Assembly (NCBI GenBank): GCA_017613485.1
Contig: JAGADS010000007.1
Location: 1 to 15,522, forward strand
Length of the DNA: 15,522 bases
Origin: Treponema sp.
GTDB taxonomy: Bacteria; Spirochaetota; Spirochaetia; Treponematales; Treponemataceae
Direction of reading: 5' to 3'
Shown here piece after piece: positions 8,688 to 14,502 of the stretch; positions within the stretch are counted from its first letter, which is position 1; every line of letters begins with the position of its first letter. Under the pieces are notes generated by a model that searched no databases, was not told the DNA's origin, and worked only from the letters and a program-made list of their open reading frames with translations. The translations under genes and the position numbers were made by a program.

Positions 8688-9482
8688 ATGATTGAAAGCG
8701 TAAAAAAACGTAGACCGGGTTTTATTTCTAGGAAGGGAATGCTCAGGAAAGGTCTGAGAATAGCCTTTACTTATGCAGTTGGAAGGGAAAAATGTACATG
8801 TTGTGGAAAAGAGACATTCGATAAGCCTGTTTGCCGGAATTGCATCGAAAAGCACTTGATGACATTTATCCCACCGGGAGAAGAGCGGTGCACTGTTTGT
8901 GGAAAAGTCCTTTTGTCAGAAAAGGGAACTTGTACTGTATGCAGGACGAAGCAAATCATAAAAACACCTGACTCTGTGTTTCCGCTTTTTTCATACAGGC
9001 TATGGCATAAAAAACTGCTTTCCGAATGGAAGCTCCACGGTCGCAGGGCTTTATCCTCCTTGTTTGCAAGTCTTTTTTACGATGCGCTTGAAAAAAAGAA
9101 CCTTAGCCGTGAGAATTCATTTATTGTGCCTGTTCCACCCAGACCCGGTAAAATCCGCAGGGAAGGCTGGGATCAGATAAGGGAGCTTGCTTCTTTCTTG
9201 AGCTCTGATTACGGATACAGGGTTTTCCCGCTTCTAAAGAGGCTCACTGTTAATCAGCAGAAGGAAAAAAACAGGCAGGAAAGGATAAAGTCCGAGGGTT
9301 TTTCTTACAGACCAGAGAAAGATGCCCTGGAGACGGTTAAAAAAGAAGGGCTTTCGGAAAAGGAGGCAGTTTTGATAGATGACGTGATAACTACAGGTGT
9401 TACTGTGGAGGAATGCTCAAGACACCTTAGGGAGCTGGGAATAAGAAAAGTTCATGTTCTTTCGATTTTTATAGTGGACTAG
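8688..9482 (+). CDS. comF: ComF-family phosphoribosyltransferase-like protein
   Basis: The 264-residue protein has a basic N-terminal extension (about residues 1-33), then two four-cysteine zinc knuckles (C36, C39, C49, C52 and C68, C71, C82, C85). A type I phosphoribosyltransferase-like domain follows, with the PRPP-loop motif VLIDDVITTGVT (D231, D232, T235-T236-G237). FIVPVPPRPGKIRREGWDQI and NQQKEKNRQERI are typical ComF/GntX segments. In competent bacteria ComF proteins help transformation DNA to be processed in the cytoplasm; in many others (GntX) the role is unclear. No other competence gene is visible here. The start is set by AGGAG five bases upstream of the ATG. The gene stands apart from its neighbours, with gaps of 86 and 53 bases. 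It is somewhat longer than usual because of the N-terminal extension. Confidence 0.88.
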   Translation: MIESVKKRRPGFISRKGMLRKGLRIAFTYAVGREKCTCCGKETFDKPVCRNCIEKHLMTFIPPGEERCTVCGKVLLSEKGTCTVCRTKQIIKTPDSVFPLFSYRLWHKKLLSEWKLHGRRALSSLFASLFYDALEKKNLSRENSFIVPVPPRPGKIRREGWDQIRELASFLSSDYGYRVFPLLKRLTVNQQKEKNRQERIKSEGFSYRPEKDALETVKKEGLSEKEAVLIDDVITTGVTVEECSRHLRELGIRKVHVLSIFIVD

Positions 9483-9508
9483 ATTTGATTCATGGTGTAA
9501 AATAAATA

Positions 9509-9517
9509 TGTTATAAT
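9509..9517 (+). promoter_or_regulatory. Extended -10 promoter of the cheW operon
   Basis: TGTTATAAT gives a consensus -10 hexamer (TATAAT, 9512-9517) preceded by the TG of an extended -10. A -35 at the right distance is weak (TTCATG, 9489-9494, spacer 17), which extended -10 promoters tolerate. It sits between the comF stop and cheW, and none of the genes that follow has an intergenic gap above 15 bases, so it probably drives the whole run to the window end. Confidence 0.7.
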
Positions 9518-9523
9518 ATCTGT

Positions 9524-9529
9524 AAGGAG
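9524..9529 (+). promoter_or_regulatory. Ribosome binding site of cheW
   Basis: AAGGAG lies six bases before the ATG at 9536 and fixes the start. It begins about seven bases after the -10 hexamer, so it may sit at the very 5' end of the mRNA. Confidence 0.8.
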
Positions 9530-9535
9530 ATAGGC

Positions 9536-10027
9536 ATGGCCGAAGAAAATACTTCATTTCAATTAGTTACGTTTCAGCTGGGAGACGAGTTGTATGGTGT
9601 TGACATCATGGACGTCAAGGAGATTGTAAAAGTACAGTCCGTCCGTCCGATACCTAATGCACCGTACTATGTTGAGGGAATCATCAACCTCCGTGGTGAG
9701 ATTATTCCCATCATCAACCTGCACAAGCGCTTCCACCTGCAGAAACTGGTAGTTGAGGATTCAGACGACATTTACGAGGACGATGAGGGCGGTTTTATTA
9801 TTCTTGACATTGAGGGAAATAAAATCGGAATTATCATTGACCGCATAAACCGTGTTGTGCCGGTGGAAAAGGGTGATATTAAGCCACCGCCACAGATGCT
9901 CAGCGGTATCGGTACAGAATACATTGACGGTGTAATCCAGCAGGAAGTCTCATATCTGATTATCCTTAATACACGCAAGATGTTCAGTGCACGTGAGCTG
10001 CAGAAAATTCTGGAACCGGACGCATAA
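9536..10027 (+). CDS. cheW: Chemotaxis coupling protein CheW
   Basis: CheW bridges chemoreceptors and the kinase CheA in the polar signalling array. The 163 residues form a single CheW domain: FQLVTFQLGDELYGVDIMDVKEI at the start, the hallmark NLRGEIIPIINL (N51-L52-R53-G54, the receptor and CheA contact region), an acidic loop at about residues 72-83, GNKIGIIIDRINRVVPV, and SYLIILNTRKMF near the end. Length is normal. It is the first gene after a good promoter and leads an operon with a DegT-like gene 2 bases downstream. Spirochaetes often have more than one cheW, so this may be one of several paralogues. Confidence 0.95.
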   Translation: MAEENTSFQLVTFQLGDELYGVDIMDVKEIVKVQSVRPIPNAPYYVEGIINLRGEIIPIINLHKRFHLQKLVVEDSDDIYEDDEGGFIILDIEGNKIGIIIDRINRVVPVEKGDIKPPPQMLSGIGTEYIDGVIQQEVSYLIILNTRKMFSARELQKILEPDA

Positions 10028-10029
10028 AG

Positions 10030-11127
10030 ATGATACAGACTTACAGTTCCACCATCCGCAGAAAAGAAATGGAGGCAGTCCTCACATGCATGGTGGATGA
10101 GAAAATCGGTCCAGGAGAGATGAATGCAAAGCTTCTTCAGACCGTAAAGGAATATACAAAATGTGACGGTGCTGTTGCAGTAAGAAGTCCGGCACTTGCA
10201 CTGGAATATGCCGTTAATGCACTGGGCCTGGAAAAAGGCTCAGGCATTCTTCTTTCGGCTCTTGCCCCGGCATGGCAGATTCAGACAGTAGAGCGGCTGG
10301 GATATAAGCCTCTTGTACTTGATGTTCAGGAAGACACTGGTCTGGTTCCAGCCAAATATGTAGAGGATGGAATTCAGAAAGGAGGAAGACTGTTGATTCT
10401 TGCAGAGTCAATGGGCGTTCTCCCGGAAATTCAGTCATATCTTGAGCTTGGCATTCCCATTATCGAAGACATATCTCAGTCTGCGCTTGCATATTATCCG
10501 GAAGAGGAAGGCACAGAGCAAAAGCCCAGGGAACAGAATCCCTCAGAATCTCAGGCCCAGGAAGAACCAAAGGGAAAAAGGGCAGGCATGTACGGTACCT
10601 ATGCCATCTGGGGAATGGAGGATCATGATGTCGTGACAGCCGGTGGTGGAGCTGTGATTTTTGCCGCAAACCGCCGTGACTGGATAGTGCTCAAGAAAAT
10701 AGCGGATGAGGCACCTTCGACTGACATAATGCCTGATATGAATGCAGCCCTTGCATTCGTGGAGATAAAGGAATTTGCAAGGAATGAGAGTACAAGGCGT
10801 GATCTTTTCTCTCAGTTTTTACGCTCAACCATGTCGGGAAGGCATAAGACATACATACGTGCCCCGGAATATGGCTCAACGGTATATTCATTTCCGCTTG
10901 TCCTGAATTCCGGTTTCAAGGATGTAAAGGCCTATGCACAGAAAAAAGGAATAGAGGTACGTCAGGCATACGAGAATTCAATCATAGCGTTAAGGCAGGA
11001 GGCTCTTTCCTCTGAATGTATCTGCGCTAATTCCCTGCTATTGCGCTGTGCCCTGTTTCCTCTTTATCCAAGGCTTGGTCAAAAGGATGCGGCCCGTATC
11101 GTAAAAGTCCTGTCGTCCCTGCCATGA
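10030..11127 (+). CDS. DegT/DnrJ/EryC1/StrS-fold protein, apparently lacking the PLP lysine
   Basis: The 365 residues follow the layout of sugar aminotransferases of the DegT family. CDGAVAVRSPALALEYAVNALGL stands where the cofactor-phosphate loop is expected. VERLGYKPLVLDVQEDTGL and IIEDISQSA match (D147 and Q150 equal the pyridine-nitrogen Asp and the Gln of the family). The C-terminal LLLRCALFPLYPRLGQKDAARIV matches the family's usual end. The segment that normally reads like SFHPTKNITTGEGG is here IWGMEDHDVVTAGGG (193-207), with His199 where the Schiff-base Lys should be. A hydrophilic insert rich in Glu, Gln and Pro lies at about 157-184. It may therefore be a non-catalytic or altered member. 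The ATG is 2 bases after the cheW stop, suggesting coupling. I recall an equivalent gene in T. pallidum annotated as a spore-coat polysaccharide protein. Role unknown. Confidence 0.75.
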   Translation: MIQTYSSTIRRKEMEAVLTCMVDEKIGPGEMNAKLLQTVKEYTKCDGAVAVRSPALALEYAVNALGLEKGSGILLSALAPAWQIQTVERLGYKPLVLDVQEDTGLVPAKYVEDGIQKGGRLLILAESMGVLPEIQSYLELGIPIIEDISQSALAYYPEEEGTEQKPREQNPSESQAQEEPKGKRAGMYGTYAIWGMEDHDVVTAGGGAVIFAANRRDWIVLKKIADEAPSTDIMPDMNAALAFVEIKEFARNESTRRDLFSQFLRSTMSGRHKTYIRAPEYGSTVYSFPLVLNSGFKDVKAYAQKKGIEVRQAYENSIIALRQEALSSECICANSLLLRCALFPLYPRLGQKDAARIVKVLSSLP

Positions 11128-11142
11128 TAAAACGGATGCACT

Positions 11143-11994
11143 ATGAAAAAATGTCTTTTGCTGGTTAATTCATATAAAGCTGATTCAGTTGAGATGGCAC
11201 AGAAAATCAAGCCGTATCTTGAGTCGCGTTCATGCAGTGTGGAGGTTTTTACCTACGACGGAAAGCATGCCCAGAACAAGAACATAGAGCCGCCTTTTGA
11301 GGGAATGGATTTTGTGGTTACTCTTGGCGGAGACGGAACGGTTTTGTTTGCTTCACGTGGATGTGCTCCCTTGGGAATACCTGTTTTTGCCGTGAATCTT
11401 GGTGAATTCGGTTTTCTTGCAAGCATCAGCAAAGACTCGTGGAAGAGAGAGCTTGATGAATTTCTGGCAGATAACAGGAAAATAAGTTTAAGGTACATGG
11501 TGTCATGCCGTGTAATCCGGGATGGGAAAGAAGTTTTTCAGGGAAACGGCATGAATGACGTAACGGTGGCAAGCAGCGGTGCATCAAGGCTTGTCAATTT
11601 GAATGTATATCATGACGGTGCGTTTCTGGGACCGTTCAAGGCGAATGGCCTCATAGTTGCAACTGCGACTGGTTCCACTGCATATTCAGCGGCTGCAGGA
11701 GGTCCCATTCTATGTCCGTCTGTAAAGGCACTTGTACTTACACCGATAAGCTCGTTCAGCCTGTCTGCACGTCCGATTGTGTTTTCAGGCGGTGTGCTTG
11801 AGATAAGGGTCATGGCAGAAAGATATCCTGTAGGCATAAGTGTTGATGGTCAGGTAAGCTTTGATCTTGAGCAGGATGATGTAATTCAGCTTGAGATTCC
11901 CGATTGCTGTGCCAGGCTTGTGGGTGCAACGGAAAATGCATTCTATGCCGCTTTGCAGAGTAAATTAAACTGGTCTGGAGGTCCCCGTGCTTGA
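11143..11994 (+). CDS. nadK: NAD kinase
   Basis: Phosphorylates NAD to NADP in the cytoplasm. At 283 residues it has family length. The N-terminal alpha/beta domain carries the GGDG motif (62-65, in VVTLGGDGTVLFASRG), followed by NLGEFGFLA. The beta-rich C-terminal domain has MNDVTVA (the NE/ND motif), ANGLIVATATGSTAYSAAAGG and LTPISSFSLSARPIV. Two usually conserved residues differ: the Asp of DGL is Asn, and the His of the TPI-x-x-HSL segment is Phe. It starts 15 bases after the DegT-like gene with a weak Shine-Dalgarno and ends inside the recN start (8-base overlap). Adjacent nadK and recN is a common arrangement in bacteria. Confidence 0.93.
   Translation: MKKCLLLVNSYKADSVEMAQKIKPYLESRSCSVEVFTYDGKHAQNKNIEPPFEGMDFVVTLGGDGTVLFASRGCAPLGIPVFAVNLGEFGFLASISKDSWKRELDEFLADNRKISLRYMVSCRVIRDGKEVFQGNGMNDVTVASSGASRLVNLNVYHDGAFLGPFKANGLIVATATGSTAYSAAAGGPILCPSVKALVLTPISSFSLSARPIVFSGGVLEIRVMAERYPVGISVDGQVSFDLEQDDVIQLEIPDCCARLVGATENAFYAALQSKLNWSGGPRA
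11977..11981 (+). promoter_or_regulatory. Ribosome binding site fixing the GTG start of recN
   Basis: GGAGG inside the 3' end of nadK, five bases before GTG at 11987. It supports the GTG start and the 8-base overlap with nadK. Confidence 0.8.
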
Positions 11995-13687
11995 GGAACT
12001 TGACATAAAGAATTTCGCGCTTATTGACAGTGCCCATGTGGAATTTAGCAGGGGCTTTACCGTATTAAGCGGTGAGACTGGAGCAGGTAAGTCAATTCTC
12101 ATAGGAAGCCTTGCTTTTCTTCTTGGCGGAAAGGCCGGAGTGGAGCAGATCAGGACAGGAACACATGAGGCTCAGGTGTCCGGTTCATTTCTGCTTGAGT
12201 CACAGGAAGCACTTGAGTGGCTTTCTGAGCATGGAATAGAAGCCGAGGATTCACGCATACTTTTACGTCGCCTTATAAGGGATAACGGTAAGTCTTCCGC
12301 ATGGATTGGAGGAGTACCGGTTACCAGGGCAGATCTTCTTGCTTTTTCTGCATTTTTAGTGGACATACATGGTCAGCACGAGCAGCAGTCACTGATGAAA
12401 GTCTCTGAGCACCGCCGTTATCTTGACATGTATGCCGACATTGTGCCCCAGGTAAGGGATTTTACTGCCCTTTATTCCGATTTAGTTGAGAAAAGACGCT
12501 CCCTTGACGCACTGGACACGGATGAAAGCCAGAGGGAAGCACGTATAGAGATGCTTAATTATGCCATAAACGAAATCAGCGAGGCAAAATTAAAGCCACA
12601 CGAGGATGAGGAGCTTGAGGCAGAGGAAAACCGCCTTTCTTCATACGAGAAGCTTTATGGCACGGTAAACGAGATAAACGGACTTTTTGACGGCTCAGAG
12701 GGGGGAGGCCTTGTCTCCATCATGAGGAAGCTCAAGGGCCTTGTTCCGCATGCCTCGTCAATGGATAAGACACTGGAAAGCCTTGATTCACGCTTTGAGT
12801 CATCTTTCTATGAGATAGAGGACATAGCATCTGAGTTCAAGCATTACCAGCAGTCACTTGTATTTGATCCTGAAAGATTGTCCCAGGTACAGGAAAGACT
12901 TGAACTTATAAATAAGCTGAAGAAAAAATACGTTCAGTCTGCAAATTCAACTGTAGCTGATATCCTTGAATATCAGGAAAAGGCATCACAGGAACTTGAA
13001 TGCCTTACAGGTACAGGACATGACCGCGAGACCCTGCAGAAAGCCGTTTCAGAGGCGGAAAAGGCAGTCTATCAGGCCGCAAAGAAACTTAGTGAGCTGA
13101 GGAAAGCCGCTTCTGATAAAATGTCTTGCGCTGTTGAGGGTATTCTTGTAAAGCTTGGAATGAAGGATACAAAATTCTCCGTTCATCTTCAGGAAAAAGA
13201 CGGAAACGACATGACGCAGAAATGCGGTCCCTACGGCATGGATGACATAGAGTTCCTTATAAGCTCTAATCCCGGTTCTCCCATGCTGCCACTGGCACGT
13301 ATAGCCTCAGGCGGTGAATTGAGCCGTGTCATGCTTGCCCTGAAAACCATACTCTCCAACGGGGATCTTGCAGGAACCCTTGTGTTTGACGAGATTGACA
13401 CTGGTATTGGCGGAGAGGTGGCGGTTGCCCTTGGTGACCACATGAAGCTTCTTGCCGCAAAAAAACAGATTTTATGTATAACACATCTTGCGAGCATCGC
13501 AGTTTATGCCGATAATCAGATTAAAATTCAAAAGGGTGTTGACGGAAGCTCTACTTCAACCACGGTTTTCCAGGTTGCGGGTGACGAAAGGGTAAAGGAA
13601 ATTGCAAGAATGCTTTCCGGTGACTCAAGTTCACAGGCCTCTCTGGAACATGCGGCCTCAATGCTCAGGAAATTTGGAGGAATGTGA
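11987..13687 (+). CDS. recN: DNA repair protein RecN
   Basis: An SMC-like ATPase that acts on DNA double-strand breaks. The 566 residues (E. coli 553) begin MLEELDIKNFALID and carry Walker A GETGAGKS (29-36) and DIHGQHEQQSL near residue 130. A long helical coiled-coil section covers about 150-380. The ABC signature ASGGELS lies at 440-446, Walker B LVFDE at 465-469 (D468, E469), and the switch-His segment ITHLASIAVYAD follows. It uses a GTG start overlapping nadK and is therefore probably translated by coupling. In E. coli recN is strongly SOS-induced; here it has no promoter of its own and I see no operator in front, so it would follow the operon promoter upstream of cheW. Confidence 0.97.
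   Translation: MLEELDIKNFALIDSAHVEFSRGFTVLSGETGAGKSILIGSLAFLLGGKAGVEQIRTGTHEAQVSGSFLLESQEALEWLSEHGIEAEDSRILLRRLIRDNGKSSAWIGGVPVTRADLLAFSAFLVDIHGQHEQQSLMKVSEHRRYLDMYADIVPQVRDFTALYSDLVEKRRSLDALDTDESQREARIEMLNYAINEISEAKLKPHEDEELEAEENRLSSYEKLYGTVNEINGLFDGSEGGGLVSIMRKLKGLVPHASSMDKTLESLDSRFESSFYEIEDIASEFKHYQQSLVFDPERLSQVQERLELINKLKKKYVQSANSTVADILEYQEKASQELECLTGTGHDRETLQKAVSEAEKAVYQAAKKLSELRKAASDKMSCAVEGILVKLGMKDTKFSVHLQEKDGNDMTQKCGPYGMDDIEFLISSNPGSPMLPLARIASGGELSRVMLALKTILSNGDLAGTLVFDEIDTGIGGEVAVALGDHMKLLAAKKQILCITHLASIAVYADNQIKIQKGVDGSSTSTTVFQVAGDERVKEIARMLSGDSSSQASLEHAASMLRKFGGM
13676..13680 (+). promoter_or_regulatory. Ribosome binding site deciding the start of the 267-residue protein
   Basis: GGAGG at the end of recN lies six bases before ATG 13687 but only three before GTG 13684. 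The ATG is therefore the better start, giving a one-base overlap with the recN stop (TGATG). Confidence 0.75.
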
Positions 13688-14490
13688 TGGCAAATATAAC
13701 TACAGAAAGCCGGGCGGATTTTTCTAAAAAGGCAGACGCTATCAAGAATGAGATAAACAAGTGTGTTGAGAAAGAAAAAAACATGCTTACGGCCATTAGG
13801 AAAGACAGCACCGGTGTCGAGTACAAGAAAATAACTCTTGCCGAGGAAATGATTTATATTTCAACGCTCTATCTTTCAATAAACACACATTCACTTCAGA
13901 TTCTGGAGACAAAAAACAACGAGGCGCTTGATCAGGCACGTAAGACAATCTATAAATCAATCATTTATTTTGAGGAAGTGCTTTCAAATGTGGTTGACTG
14001 TCCGTACAGTGAGATAACTCCGCGTCTTGAGAAGATTTCCAATATCCCGATTGAAAAACGCTTTTATCTTGTAAGGAAACTAGGACTTGTCATTGATCTT
14101 CTGGCTATTGCACTCGGTGACAACTCAAAATGGAAGTGGTCTTTTGTTGAGCTCAGGGCACGTTTTGCCGCCGTTGCAAAGAATTTCGTGGACATGAAGC
14201 AGGCATGCAAGGATTATTTTGATCCGAATTCGCCAATCTATGATACAACAGTTTTATTTGTAAGGCTTATACGTAAGCTGCTTGATAAGAGCTCAGCTGA
14301 ATACCGTGATAAATATGAGCTTTCAACACGCTCCGAGGCTGACATGCAGATAGCAATCAATTTCCTTATCGCACTCCGACGTGTTGCCATGGTTCTTGGT
14401 GACAGCGATGAATCTGAGGAAATCCGCAAGAAAGCCCTTGTATGGAAAACAAAAATGGAGGCTGACCAAAAACAGCAGAAGCGGTCCTAG
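13687..14490 (+). CDS. Conserved-context hypothetical protein, all-helical
   Basis: I do not recognise a named family. The 267 residues (from ATG 13687; a GTG one codon earlier is possible) have no signal peptide and no membrane segment. They look almost entirely helical and highly charged, with Lys/Glu-rich ends. Notable stretches are the N-terminal KKADAIKNEINKCVEKEKNM, a mid region ISNIPIEKRFYLVRKLGLVI, an aromatic cluster KWKWSFVELRARF, and a C-terminal helix SEADMQIAINFLIALRRVAM. The only cysteines are at the N-terminus (NKCVE), in VDCPY and in QACKDYF. Its start overlaps the recN stop, so its expression is tied to recN. I recall an uncharacterised gene directly after recN in T. pallidum as well, which would make this a treponemal core gene. 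A role as a cytoplasmic helical adaptor is only a guess. Confidence 0.8.
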   Translation: MANITTESRADFSKKADAIKNEINKCVEKEKNMLTAIRKDSTGVEYKKITLAEEMIYISTLYLSINTHSLQILETKNNEALDQARKTIYKSIIYFEEVLSNVVDCPYSEITPRLEKISNIPIEKRFYLVRKLGLVIDLLAIALGDNSKWKWSFVELRARFAAVAKNFVDMKQACKDYFDPNSPIYDTTVLFVRLIRKLLDKSSAEYRDKYELSTRSEADMQIAINFLIALRRVAMVLGDSDESEEIRKKALVWKTKMEADQKQQKRS

Positions 14491-14502
14491 TTTTCTTGCC
14501 TC

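Noticed and set aside
8684..8695. A three-codon frame (ATG TAT GAT TGA) overlapping the comF start
   Set aside because: Its ATG is only one base after the Shine-Dalgarno, too close for initiation; most likely chance.
13684..13686. GTG 13684 as the start of the 267-residue protein
   Set aside because: It is only three bases from the GGAGG site; ATG 13687 has the better spacing. The difference is one residue.
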